Origin: Bacillota bacterium
GTDB lineage: Bacteria > Bacillota > Clostridia > Christensenellales > SZUA-584
Length of the DNA: 64,000 nucleotides
Assembly: GCA_023397655.1 (NCBI GenBank)
Contig: JAEWTW010000053.1
Location: 37,879 to 101,878, forward strand
Reading direction: 5' to 3'
Shown: positions 34,690-43,033 of the stretch, piece by piece
Layout: each line of letters opens with the position of its first letter
Numbering within the stretch: the stretch's first letter is position 1
The notes under the pieces: model-generated
What the model saw: only the letters and a program-made list of their open reading frames with translations
The model's database searches: none
What the model was told of the DNA's origin: nothing
Program-made: the position numbers and the translations under genes

Positions 34690-35280
34690 TTATTCCTGGT
34701 CCCAGCCGTAACGGCCCATCAGCTCCACGAACGTCACCGCGCCCATCGATTCGGTGTTCACATTTGCGTCTTCATCCTTCGTGATACGCAGAAGCTGCTG
34801 GACACCCTTTGGGCCCACAGGCGCGACCGCGATTCCACCAGGCTTCAGCTGGCCTATCAACGTTTCGGGCATGATTCCCGCCCCCGCTGTGACGATCACG
34901 CGGTCATATGGCGCAAATTCCAGCCAGCCTTCGCTGCCGTCCCCCACATGAAAATGTACGTTCATGAGGCCGATTGAATTCAGCCGGTTCTGCGCTTTGA
35001 CCGACAGCTCGGGTATACGCTCAACCGTGTACACTTCGCCCGCTGCCAGCGCCAGCAACGCTGTCTGATAGCCCGAACCGGTGCCGATCTCCAGCACACG
35101 GCAGCTCTCGTCCGGCTGAAGCAGCGCGGTCATCTCCAGCACCAGGCTGGGCTGCGAGATCGTCTGGCCCATGCCGATGGGCAGCGGCCTGTCCAGTGCG
35201 GCATATTCCTTGTATTCGCTGTCGAGAAACAACGCCCGGTCCAGCTTCCTGAACAGCCCCATCAGTTCATGTGTTTGCAT
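34690..35280 (-). CDS. pcm: Protein-L-isoaspartate O-methyltransferase
   Basis: A 196-residue SAM-dependent methyltransferase. The Pcm hallmarks are LPIGMGQTISQPSLVLEMTALL (about residues 33-54), the SAM loop VLEIGTGSGYQTALLA (62-77) and VTAGAGIMPETLIGQLKPGG. It methylates isoaspartyl residues in aged proteins for repair, a function useful to dormant cells. GGAGG lies 9 bases before the ATG. Monocistronic. Confidence 0.92.
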   Translation of the reverse strand: MQTHELMGLFRKLDRALFLDSEYKEYAALDRPLPIGMGQTISQPSLVLEMTALLQPDESCRVLEIGTGSGYQTALLALAAGEVYTVERIPELSVKAQNRLNSIGLMNVHFHVGDGSEGWLEFAPYDRVIVTAGAGIMPETLIGQLKPGGIAVAPVGPKGVQQLLRITKDEDANVNTESMGAVTFVELMGRYGWDQE

Positions 35281-35311
35281 CGGACAACGCCTCCAATTTC
35301 TTTATTACCAC

Positions 35312-35340
35312 AAAAAAACTGCCGGATATTCCCGGCAGCT
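35312..35340 (-). terminator. Rho-independent terminator, minus strand
   Basis: CTGCCGG and CCGGCAG form a stem followed on the minus strand by seven T. It ends the DUF1540 gene at 35353. Confidence 0.9.
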
Positions 35341-35352
35341 TTCGTCGCCTTG

Positions 35353-35520
35353 TTATTTCTTCTGGAATGTTGAGCAGTCCGTCTGTTCGGCGTTGACTGC
35401 GTTCTGCGGCTCCACATGAATCTTTTCTGCGGAGCAGAAATCGCCGTTCATGTGATAGTAGCACGTATTCACCGAGCATGTGATGCCCTGATTCGGATGG
35501 TCCATCTTCTTGCCTGTCAT
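35353..35520 (-). CDS. DUF1540 small cysteine protein
   Basis: A 55-residue protein with the DUF1540 pattern: GITCSVNTCYYHMNGDFCSAEKIHV, then TDCSTF, four cysteines in a metal-binding arrangement. DUF1540 proteins are common in Clostridia and Bacilli, and their role is unknown (probably zinc binding). AAAGGAGGATACTAA precedes the ATG and a terminator follows. Too short for usual ORF thresholds, but all signals are strong. Confidence 0.9.
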   Translation of the reverse strand: MTGKKMDHPNQGITCSVNTCYYHMNGDFCSAEKIHVEPQNAVNAEQTDCSTFQKK

Positions 35521-35654
35521 TTAGTATCCTCCTTTTTCGTCATATGATACTATAGTTTCCCCCAATCAAAACTTGAATATGTGCTGAGCTTGCGTAGAAA
35601 TATTCCAGCATTTGATTACATAAATAACAACAAGATGATTTTTTGGGGAGCATT

Positions 35655-36716
35655 ATGGACAGCAGCGCAAAACCATTCAGTGTATACAAAATAGCTGCCG
35701 CTTACATCGGTACGGTGGTGGGTGCAGGCTTCGCCTCGGGGCAGGAGGTGCTGCGCTTTTTCGCGGCGTATGGGCTCAGCGGTATATGGGGCATACTGGT
35801 ATCCTCGGCGCTGTTCTTCTTTATCGGGTACACAGCGCTGCTGCTGGGCATGAAGCTCCACGCCGCATCGCACATGCCCGTGGTGCGCCATACCAACGGC
35901 TATCTGCTGGGCACCGCCATCGATATGATCATCACGCTGTTCCTTTTCGGCGGTCTGTGCACGATGCTGGCAGGCTCAGGCGCAGTTTTCCGGGAACAAT
36001 TCTCACTTCCGGCCATCGTCGGCGTTCTCTTCATGATGGCCGTCTCTCTTGTCACAGTGCTCACAGGCACGCGCGGCGTGGTCACCGCCATCAGTTACGT
36101 GGTGCCGTTCCTCATCGTCGCACTGCTTTACATATTCGTCCGCAACCTGCTGCTGAATCCGGTAACGGAAAGCGAGATCGCCGCCGCTGCCACATTGCCC
36201 GGTTCCACGCCGCACTGGCTGCTGTCCGCCGTCAACTACGCATCGTATAACATCGTGATATCGGTGGGAGTGCTGGCCCCAATGGGTGCGGCTACGCCGG
36301 ATAAACGGACACTGCTGGGCGGCGCACTGCTGGGTGCGGGCGGTCTCGCGTTCGGTATGCTCACGATATATTTTTGCCTGCTCACCAACATCATGGAGGT
36401 GGGCACGCTGGAGGTGCCCATGGCTGCGGTGGCACAGCAGATATCCGCTGCGATGCGCATCGCGTTCGCCTTGGTGCTGCTTTCCGAGGTGTACAGCACC
36501 GCCGTGGGCAACCTGTTCGCGTTCACGCAGCGTCTGAATATCAAAGCGCCCCGCTGGCTTGTGATCGCCGTCACGTGCGGGCTGGCACTGCTGGTCGCTC
36601 AGCTGGGGTTCTCCAACATGGTGCGGTATCTGTACCCCGCGGTGGGTTATGGCGGCATGCTGTTTTTCGGCGGCGTGGCGTATACGTGGATCAGAAAGCG
36701 GGATTCGCTCCGCTGA
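35655..36716 (+). CDS. YkvI-like membrane transporter
   Basis: A 353-residue polytopic protein with about ten membrane helices. The start FSVYKIAAAYIGTVVGAGFASGQEVLRFFAAYG matches YkvI-type proteins of Bacillota, distant relatives of LeuT-fold amino-acid transporters; the unwound helix glycines (GAGFASGQE) are visible. Substrate unknown. ATG 35655 is chosen since TGGGGAG lies 5 bases upstream. The M15 peptidase gene follows after 43 bases and is probably co-transcribed. Confidence 0.82.
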   Translation: MDSSAKPFSVYKIAAAYIGTVVGAGFASGQEVLRFFAAYGLSGIWGILVSSALFFFIGYTALLLGMKLHAASHMPVVRHTNGYLLGTAIDMIITLFLFGGLCTMLAGSGAVFREQFSLPAIVGVLFMMAVSLVTVLTGTRGVVTAISYVVPFLIVALLYIFVRNLLLNPVTESEIAAAATLPGSTPHWLLSAVNYASYNIVISVGVLAPMGAATPDKRTLLGGALLGAGGLAFGMLTIYFCLLTNIMEVGTLEVPMAAVAQQISAAMRIAFALVLLSEVYSTAVGNLFAFTQRLNIKAPRWLVIAVTCGLALLVAQLGFSNMVRYLYPAVGYGGMLFFGGVAYTWIRKRDSLR

Positions 36717-36759
36717 CAGAAGCAGTCACCGGTGATTCCATGAAGGGAGGGCGGTACTC

Positions 36760-37683
36760 ATGAAAAGGCTGAAGCTGATCGCGCTGCTGAGCCTGCTGGC
36801 GCTGTTTGTCATCGTGTCCCGCGTCACCGGCGAGACGGGCGAAGCGGTGTTCGCGGTGCAGGGTACCCCATCCGCCGATACCGAAATGAAGCGTGATCTG
36901 CTTGCGCTGATGCTGGCGTATCCAAACGATATAACGGGCGTAGAAAAAGCGGATGATGGTTTGATACACGTATTGACGGCGTCAGACGAAAAGATCATTT
37001 TCGACGACGGACAGGATAAGAGCTTTGACGATATGCTGTGGAATGCGGACATTGAGGATTCCATGGCACTGCCCTATCCGCCTGATATGATCACCGCGGT
37101 GCCAGAGGGCAACAGCGATCCCGGGCGTATCCGGTGTTACGCGCTGCTGCATACGCTGTACGGCAGCAGCCAAAGTGAGGTGGAAAAAAGTCTGCGCAAC
37201 GTCTCCCCCTGCGGCCGGTTCAACCAGCAGGGCGGTGCGGCAGCGGCATTGGAAGCCGCGTTCGGGGACATCGCCGGACTGACTCAGGCGCGTCCCAATA
37301 TCGGCGGTTTTGTGTACCCCATGAACGGCACGTACAACTACCGCGTGATCGCGGGTACAAACACGTTAAGCCCGCACGCATTCGGTATCGCGATAGACCT
37401 CGCGAGCGGCCCCGGCGATTACTGGCGCTGGGCGTCCCGCGAGCAGGCGCAAAAGCGCCTTGCCAGCTATCCGCCCGAGCTGGTGCAAACGATGGAAGCG
37501 CACGGCTTCATCTGGGGCGGCAAATGGGCGCATTTCGACTACCTGCATTTCGAGTACCGCCCGGAGATCATCATCAAAGCCAAAGCAGACGCGGCAAAAA
37601 CGGGTGGCACATGGCACGCGGGCTTTCCGGATAACGAGACAACAAAGGAACTAATACGGCTGATCGACGCGGAGCTGGGCTGA
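36760..37683 (+). CDS. M15-family D,D-carboxypeptidase-like protein
   Basis: A 307-residue exported protein with an N-terminal signal/anchor helix (about residues 4-20). The C-terminal domain has the VanY/M15 metal site: SPHAFGIAIDL (His206, Asp213) and YLHFE (His263), with the WGGKWAHFDY approach. It should cleave D-amino-acid bonds in peptidoglycan or its peptides. The first half (20-170) is a family-specific region without a recognised domain. GAAGGGAGGGCGG precedes the ATG. Confidence 0.85.
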   Translation: MKRLKLIALLSLLALFVIVSRVTGETGEAVFAVQGTPSADTEMKRDLLALMLAYPNDITGVEKADDGLIHVLTASDEKIIFDDGQDKSFDDMLWNADIEDSMALPYPPDMITAVPEGNSDPGRIRCYALLHTLYGSSQSEVEKSLRNVSPCGRFNQQGGAAAALEAAFGDIAGLTQARPNIGGFVYPMNGTYNYRVIAGTNTLSPHAFGIAIDLASGPGDYWRWASREQAQKRLASYPPELVQTMEAHGFIWGGKWAHFDYLHFEYRPEIIIKAKADAAKTGGTWHAGFPDNETTKELIRLIDAELG

Positions 37684-37815
37684 TACTTTTTGGAGTTGCA
37701 TTTATATTTGGGTCTTTGGGCACCCTCTCTTAAATAACATTATGGGATAGCTGTTGTTTATCCGTCCCATTGTTTATATACTATGTATAGTTCGAGCGGA
37801 AAGGCGGGGCTGTAC

Positions 37816-38697
37816 ATGGGCATATCCGATACGGCTGGCGAAAGTACAAAGCCAAGTATGAAATTTGTATTTGTCACAGGAGCGACAGGCGGACTAGGCA
37901 GCGCGGTCGTGCATGCGCTTTCAGATCGGAGCTATACCGTCTTCGCCGCCGGTACCAACATCCAAAAGCTGGAGCGGCTGGGCAGTCTGCCGGGTGTGAT
38001 CCCGGTGCGAATGGACGTCACCGATATGTCGAGTGTGGAGAAAACCCGCGATACGGTGCGCGCCCATACCGACAAACTGTGCGCTGTCGTCAACCTCGCG
38101 GGGCTCACGGCCTTTTGCTCGCTGGTGGAGGGCAACTGCGTCGCCGCCACTGAAAAGCTGCTGAATATCAACGTGACGGGCATGGTGCGCGTGAACCGCG
38201 TGTTCTTCGAGCTGGTCCGCGCGGGCGGCGGGCGCATCATCAACGTCTCCTCCGAGGCTGGGTGGGGCAAATCGCAGCCGTTTGCCGGACCGTATTATCT
38301 GTCCAAACGCGCGGTGGAAGCCTACAATGACAGCCTGCGACGTGAGCTGATGTTTCTCGGTGTGCCGGTCGTCAAGATACAGCCGGGCCCGTTCAACACG
38401 GGTCTCATGGACGATATACTGGGCGGCTTTGAGAAAATACAGTCGGAAACCGCCTATTACAGTGACATACTGACGAGCATGAAGCCAATGATGACGGCGG
38501 AGCTTAAGCACGGCAGCGACCCGTCCAAGCTGGCAAACGTGGTGGTCAAGGCGCTGGAAGCCCGCCGCCCGCGTATCAACTACCGCGTCGGCACAGGAGT
38601 ATTGACGGCCATGCTGGCGTTGCTGCCCGAGGGAACCGTGGACGTACTGTACCGTTTATTTCTGAAACGCAGACAAAACCGCCCGCAAGGGGCTTAA
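37816..38697 (+). CDS. Short-chain dehydrogenase/reductase
   Basis: A 293-residue SDR protein: cofactor loop VTGATGGLGSAV (about residues 19-30), NLAG (about 93), the catalytic Ser in INVSSEAGWG and YYLSK (Tyr and Lys, about 163-168). It oxidises or reduces a hydroxyl/keto group with NAD(P)H; the substrate is unknown. The C-terminal part (ALEARRPRINYRVGTGVLTAMLALLPEGTVD) resembles steroid/lipid-type SDRs. Start uncertain: ATG 37816 has a GGCGGGG site; 37783 and 37858 are alternatives. Confidence 0.85.
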   Translation: MGISDTAGESTKPSMKFVFVTGATGGLGSAVVHALSDRSYTVFAAGTNIQKLERLGSLPGVIPVRMDVTDMSSVEKTRDTVRAHTDKLCAVVNLAGLTAFCSLVEGNCVAATEKLLNINVTGMVRVNRVFFELVRAGGGRIINVSSEAGWGKSQPFAGPYYLSKRAVEAYNDSLRRELMFLGVPVVKIQPGPFNTGLMDDILGGFEKIQSETAYYSDILTSMKPMMTAELKHGSDPSKLANVVVKALEARRPRINYRVGTGVLTAMLALLPEGTVDVLYRLFLKRRQNRPQGA

Positions 38698-38742
38698 AAT
38701 GAACTCTATATTTCTGTAAAAAAACGGCCTGTTTTTCACGGC

Positions 38743-38771
38743 TTTACAAATGAAACAATGTGGTTTATAAT
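38743..38771 (+). promoter_or_regulatory. Promoter of the DEAD-box leader
   Basis: TTTACA (38743-38748) and TATAAT (38766-38771) are separated by exactly 17 bases, close to the vegetative consensus. Transcription would begin near 38778, about 240 bases before the helicase start codon. Confidence 0.85.
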
Positions 38772-38777
38772 TTAACT

Positions 38778-38990
38778 CGTATTATAAATATTCGTTTGCG
38801 ATATCCGCAGAGCATTCCACAGGAATAGCACTTATACAAGTCGTGTTTATAGTACACCCGGCACGGGTATTGAGACCCGCGCGATTGGCATAGGAGCAAT
38901 AGGGCTCCTGCTATAAACATTAATTGGCTTGTTGTACATAAACGAATCGAAAGACTTTGCTATGTATATTCAGCGAGGTCTTTGTTTTTT
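38778..38990 (+). promoter_or_regulatory. Structured leader RNA with terminal attenuator
   Basis: The untranslated leader of the helicase folds into nested helices. P1 is ATTCGTTT (38790-38797) with AAACGAAT (38940-38947). A small hairpin ATTCC/GGAAT lies near 38814-38826. A second long helix, GTTTATAG (38845-38852) with CTATAAAC (38911-38918), encloses two stems, CGGGT/ACCCG and AGGAGC/GCTCCT. Directly after P1 comes a terminator-like hairpin AAAGAC/GTCTTT (38950-38983) and a T run to 38990, 30 bases before the gene. The layout is that of a riboswitch or attenuator. I do not match it to a known class. Confidence 0.75.
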
Positions 38991-39019
38991 GTGAGCAACG
39001 GAAAAGAAAGAAGGAGAAT

Positions 39020-40129
39020 TTGAAGTACTACGAACTATTATCTGAAGAAATGAAAGCAACACTGAAGGACGCAGGCTTTGACACGCCCACGCCCATTCAG
39101 GAGAAAACACTGGAACTGATACTCAACGATTGGGATATCATCGGCCTCGCGCAGACGGGCACCGGCAAAACGGCGGCATTCGCCGTGCCGCTGATCGAAA
39201 CCGCCGAGCCGAACAACCGCAAAACGCAGACGCTGGTGCTCTGCCCCACGCGCGAGCTGGCGCTGCAGATCACGGACGTGTTCCGCGAGCTGTCCAAGCA
39301 CACCAAAGTGCGCGTCGTCAGCGTTTACGGCGGCCAGTCGGTGAACACACAAATACGTGCGATACAAACGGGCGCGCAGATCGTCGTGGGCACGCCGGGC
39401 CGTGTGAAGGACCTGATGGGCCGCGGCATACTGAAGCTAGGCGATATACGCACAGCGGTGCTGGACGAGGCGGACGAGATGCTCAACTTCGGCTTCCTGC
39501 CGGACATCAAGTCGATATTCTCGCACCTGCCCAAGGATCGGCAGACTCTGCTGTTCTCCGCCACCATGAACCAGGCGGTGCTGGGCGTCACGCGGCAGTT
39601 CCAGACCGACCCGGTGCGCATCGAGGTGAGCCCGAGCAACACGCCCATACAAACGGTGCAGCATTCGTACCTGACCGCGGGTGAGCGTCAGAAGCCGCGC
39701 GCGGTGAAATACCTGATCGGCGATTCCAAGCCGCGGCTGGCGCTGGTGTTCTGTAACACCAAACGCCGTGTGAAGTCGCTGCAAAAACAGCTGTCCGATC
39801 AGGGTATGCCCGTCTCCTGCCTGCACGGGGACTTAAACCAGAACCAGCGCGACCGCATCATGGACAAGTTCCGCAAGGGCAAGAGCACAGTGCTGGTGGC
39901 CACCGATGTGGCAGCGCGCGGCATCGACGTACGGGATATCGACCTCGTCATCAACTACGACGTCCCCGATAAGATGGAGTATTACGTGCACCGCATCGGG
40001 CGGACGGGACGCGCGGGCTGCGCAGGCCGTGCCTGCACGCTGGTCTCGCCGCAGGATATGGTCCTGATATCCGACATCGAGCGGCGCTTCCGCATCAAGA
40101 TGGCGGAAGAACAGGTGCTGATGGGCTAA
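39020..40129 (+). CDS. DEAD-box ATP-dependent RNA helicase
   Basis: A 369-residue minimal DEAD-box helicase. Motifs: Q motif FDTPTPIQ, Walker A AQTGTGKT, Ia PTRELALQ, DEAD box VLDEADEM, SAT, and HRIGRTGRAG near the end. It unwinds RNA duplexes and fits CshA/DeaD roles in RNA decay or ribosome assembly. There is no C-terminal RNA-binding extension. TTG 39020 is the likely start (LKYYELLSEEMK), 3 bases after AAGGAG; the frame continues upstream into the terminator hairpin. Expression should depend on readthrough of the leader terminator. Confidence 0.93.
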   Translation: MKYYELLSEEMKATLKDAGFDTPTPIQEKTLELILNDWDIIGLAQTGTGKTAAFAVPLIETAEPNNRKTQTLVLCPTRELALQITDVFRELSKHTKVRVVSVYGGQSVNTQIRAIQTGAQIVVGTPGRVKDLMGRGILKLGDIRTAVLDEADEMLNFGFLPDIKSIFSHLPKDRQTLLFSATMNQAVLGVTRQFQTDPVRIEVSPSNTPIQTVQHSYLTAGERQKPRAVKYLIGDSKPRLALVFCNTKRRVKSLQKQLSDQGMPVSCLHGDLNQNQRDRIMDKFRKGKSTVLVATDVAARGIDVRDIDLVINYDVPDKMEYYVHRIGRTGRAGCAGRACTLVSPQDMVLISDIERRFRIKMAEEQVLMG

Positions 40130-40149
40130 TAAGCATAATGAGTACACAG

Positions 40150-40176
40150 AAGGAGCCACTAACGGCTCCTTTTTTG
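40150..40176 (+). terminator. Rho-independent terminator
   Basis: AGGAGCC pairs with GGCTCCT, then a run of T. It ends the helicase gene. The rest of the gap to 40325 shows nothing recognisable. Confidence 0.9.
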
Positions 40177-40325
40177 TTTAAGCATTTTGGGTATGTCACT
40201 GTAACGGGCAGTCATGGCCCCTGTTGCTTATTGTTGCACTTATACATTTACAACGTAACCCGGTACATGTTTTCTGTTTCGAATAAAGGCTTATTGTGCA
40301 AAACCTTTATAATAAATTATATTTT

Positions 40326-40367
40326 GTTACTTTTTAAAAAGTAACGAGGTACGGGGCAGAGCCCCGT
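40326..40367. repeat. Adjacent palindrome and hairpin
   Basis: A 20-bp perfect palindrome built from GTTACTTTTT and its complement is followed by ACGGGGC-AGA-GCCCCGT. They lie just past the stop of the M56 peptidase gene. On the minus strand the GC hairpin precedes the T-rich palindrome, so together they probably act as a terminator. Confidence 0.6.
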
Positions 40368-40405
40368 GGCCTTGACCTTAATCTCTTGACCTTCATACAG
40401 CCGCT

Positions 40406-41323
40406 CTACGCCGCAGCGTTCGTCAACAGCGAGATTGCTATGACGACGAGCAGCGCGGCCAGCACGACGGCGGCCCCGATGGACAGCGAGCGGTAGGACA
40501 GTATCTTCCCGACGCGCACACGTATCTTCGCGCCCCCGAACGCGGAGACGAAGGCGCTGCGCTGTTCTACGGCGTCCACCAGCGCCAGCGCGTAAGCCTT
40601 GCGTTCGCGAGGCGGCAGCTTGGCGGTCACGCTTTCGTCGCAGGCCAGCTCCACATCCTCCATGTACCGCTTGAGGAACAGCCAGACGAACGGGTTGTAC
40701 CAGTGCAGCGCCGCCGTCAGCAGCGCGACGCAGCGCCACAGGTTGTCCTTGCGCCGTGCATGGGTGTTCTCGTGCAACAGTACGTAGTCGAGGTTCGTAT
40801 GCTCCATGTACGCGGGGATCACGATGCGCGGTCTTAATATACCGTACAGCGCGGGTGCTGTGACGCTGGCGGACACATAAACGTTGTCGCTCAGATGCCG
40901 GGCCTTGCGCATCTCCGTACTGGTGAAAGCATACAGCAGCGTACCCGTGATGACCAGAGCGCAAAACCCCACCAGCCAGACCAGAGCCGCCACGGTAAAC
41001 ACCTGTTCCAGCATGTTCGTTTTGTACGTGACAGGAAAATAGCTGTCCGCCGCCTGTACCGCGTTGGACAGCGTAATATCTGGCAGCGAAACGGACTGGT
41101 AGACCGTGACCGTCTTTGTGGCATATAGCGAGATGAGCGTCAGCAGGCTGAATTCACTGGAAAAGCCGAAAGGCAGCCACAAGCGCAGCAGCGGCAGCGC
41201 CCACAGCGCATACACCGCCCGTCGCGGCAGGCGCTTAATGCGGCGCAGCGCCAGCACCAAACCACCGACGACAGAACCCAATATGCCGGCGTTCAACAGC
41301 CAGTAGAACAGGTCCGTCTTCAT
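40406..41323 (-). CDS. M56 (BlaR1/MecR1-like) membrane metallopeptidase without sensor domain
   Basis: A 305-residue membrane protein with four to five helices and the M56 zinc motif HENTH (about residue 182), with the downstream VELACDESV glutamate region. In BlaR1/MecR1 this domain cleaves the BlaI-type repressor. Here the protein ends soon after the last helix and lacks the external penicillin-binding domain, so beta-lactam sensing is not evident. It overlaps the BlaI-type gene by 4 bases (ATGA). Confidence 0.9.
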   Translation of the reverse strand: MKTDLFYWLLNAGILGSVVGGLVLALRRIKRLPRRAVYALWALPLLRLWLPFGFSSEFSLLTLISLYATKTVTVYQSVSLPDITLSNAVQAADSYFPVTYKTNMLEQVFTVAALVWLVGFCALVITGTLLYAFTSTEMRKARHLSDNVYVSASVTAPALYGILRPRIVIPAYMEHTNLDYVLLHENTHARRKDNLWRCVALLTAALHWYNPFVWLFLKRYMEDVELACDESVTAKLPPRERKAYALALVDAVEQRSAFVSAFGGAKIRVRVGKILSYRSLSIGAAVVLAALLVVIAISLLTNAAA

Positions 41324-41682
41324 GACTGTTTTTCGTCGATGAGCCTTTTAAGCTCAGCCAGCTCCTCTGCCGACAGCGCCTCGTCCTCTAGCAGCGCGGA
41401 GAAAAGCGCCTTCTTTGAACCGCCAAAGAAACGCCCGATCAGCGAATCCGTCTCAGCACGCACCGCTTCCTCCCGGCGCACCTCGGCATGGCAGACGAAG
41501 CCCGGCTCCTCGCGGCGTATCACACCCTTGTCCACCAGCTTCTTGATCACCGTATATGTGGTATTCTTGTTCCAGCCGATGCGGGCGGCAGCCGTCAGCG
41601 ACAGTTCCTTCGCTCTCACCGGTTCTCGCTCCCACAGCAGTTCCATCAGCTTCAGCTCACTTTCAAACAGCGTCGTCTTCAA
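41320..41682 (-). CDS. BlaI/MecI/CopY-family repressor
   Basis: A 120-residue winged-helix repressor: ESELKLMELLWEREPVRAKELSL, then WNKNTTYTVIKKLVDKGVIRREEPGFVC, as in BlaI. The partner M56 peptidase gene overlaps its end, the standard arrangement in which the protease removes the repressor. The dyads upstream (41697-41734) are likely operators for autoregulation. The other target genes are unknown. Confidence 0.93.
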   Translation of the reverse strand: MKTTLFESELKLMELLWEREPVRAKELSLTAAARIGWNKNTTYTVIKKLVDKGVIRREEPGFVCHAEVRREEAVRAETDSLIGRFFGGSKKALFSALLEDEALSAEELAELKRLIDEKQS

Positions 41683-41696
41683 AATACTTCCTCCAG

Positions 41697-41734
41697 ACTA
41701 TATCCGTAGTATACATTTAAACTATCACAATAGT
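41697..41734. promoter_or_regulatory. Candidate BlaI-type operators
   Basis: ACTAT-CACA-ATAGT (41721-41734) and ACTA-TATCCG-TAGT (41697-41710) lie just before the repressor start. Both share the ACTA/TAGT half-sites of BlaI-family operators. Inference from position and symmetry. Confidence 0.6.
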
Positions 41735-41811
41735 CTGCGCCATGTCAACTGGCTAAACACAAAAACGGCGAAGTGACTCCGCCGCTCCTGCTGCCTGTGT
41801 TTCTGCTTTTG

Positions 41812-42801
41812 CTAATCGGGACGGTTATTAATGGTAACCAAGGTCTGCCTCGCAAGACCTTTCTGATCCGGAAACCGGACGGTAAAGAACTCTGCGCTCA
41901 TATCCACAAGCGACCTGTTGACATGCGTCCCCCCATCCTCGCCTTCGCTATATTCTTCCAATATCGCATATGCCGTTTTGTCATTCAGCGTCAAGGTTCC
42001 GGGTATGTTGCCTTCTGTTATCTCCTTGGATACGATCAGCCTGTCGTTTGCGTCCATCTCTTTTAGCACATACCGCTGTATGTCGCCGATACCCATCACT
42101 GTCACGCTGAACTCCCCGCTCCAGCTCTCTTTCTTCTGTCCGCTTGTCATCGTGGTACTGTTTGAAATCGTAAATTTACCCAGATTACCGACTGACATCA
42201 GTGCTGTTCCGTCTTCCGCATTTTGTCCGAACAGCGCCACACCGGAACCGGCCGGCAGCATATACACCTCGCCGTCTTCGTTTTGATATACCGGGTTGAG
42301 ATACAATATGCATTGACCGTATTCATCGCACAATTCGGTATTCAGCGTCAGCGTCAGCGTTCCCTCAATTTTAATGCTTGAGCCCGAACCCATCCCGCCG
42401 ACGGTCGTCATAACATCAAGCAGCGAATTGTCAAAACAGGAAGCCCAATAATCGCTGTTGTCTCCATTGCCATGTATCAGGGGTTCGAACATGGGAACAC
42501 CCTCGATGCCGCTAAACACATACTGCATCCCGCCGTATTCATCCGGCTGCATCGTAGCATATACACGCTGTCCCGCGCTTGCTCTGTCCGGGATTTGTGT
42601 AACGCCGCTTACCCAGCTGTCAATCATTTCGTCCGTAAGCGCCGTATTGTCGGCAGCAAAGCTCGACCCGAATGTGATGAACATGCCGCGCAGCGCGTCC
42701 GGATTTGCAGTCGTTCCCTTACCTTCCACAGCCAGCTGGCATCCACCCAGCGTCAGCAGTATCACCGTGGATACCAGCCAGGCGGCAACCCTTTTATTCA
42801 T
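41812..42801 (-). CDS. Lipoprotein of the DUF2975 operon, unknown
   Basis: A 329-residue lipoprotein with lipobox LTLGGC (Cys 21). The mature chain is rich in beta strands, Thr and Gly, with no domain I recognise. The ATG at 42801 lies inside the last codons of the HTH gene (8-base overlap), after GGAGGAGAACGAGG, so translation is coupled. It is the last gene of the DUF2975-HTH-lipoprotein operon. Confidence 0.75.
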   Translation of the reverse strand: MNKRVAAWLVSTVILLTLGGCQLAVEGKGTTANPDALRGMFITFGSSFAADNTALTDEMIDSWVSGVTQIPDRASAGQRVYATMQPDEYGGMQYVFSGIEGVPMFEPLIHGNGDNSDYWASCFDNSLLDVMTTVGGMGSGSSIKIEGTLTLTLNTELCDEYGQCILYLNPVYQNEDGEVYMLPAGSGVALFGQNAEDGTALMSVGNLGKFTISNSTTMTSGQKKESWSGEFSVTVMGIGDIQRYVLKEMDANDRLIVSKEITEGNIPGTLTLNDKTAYAILEEYSEGEDGGTHVNRSLVDMSAEFFTVRFPDQKGLARQTLVTINNRPD

Positions 42802-43021
42802 CCTCGTTCTCCTCCAGATTCCCGTCAAATTTCAGTATGTCCCCCACGTCGCAGCCGAGAAAATAACAGATGCGGTTGATCGTCACAAAGCGGACGCCCT
42901 TCACCTTTTCACTGCGCAACATGGACAGATTCGCCTCAGTGATGCCCACAAGAGCACATAGCTCCTTCGCCGTCATCCCTTTCTTCCTGAGTTCCTCGTC
43001 CAAGTATACCCGTATCGCCAT
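42794..43021 (-). CDS. XRE/Cro-type HTH regulator (YozG-like)
   Basis: A 75-residue DNA-binding protein consisting only of a helix-turn-helix (AKELCALVGITEANLSMLRSEKVKGVRFVTINRICYFLGCDVGDILKF). YozG-like regulators are typically paired with DUF2975 membrane proteins, as here. It probably binds the tandem dyads at 44051-44103 in front of the operon. Confidence 0.9.
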   Translation of the reverse strand: MAIRVYLDEELRKKGMTAKELCALVGITEANLSMLRSEKVKGVRFVTINRICYFLGCDVGDILKFDGNLEENEDE

Positions 43022-43033
43022 AGCCTGCTTCCT

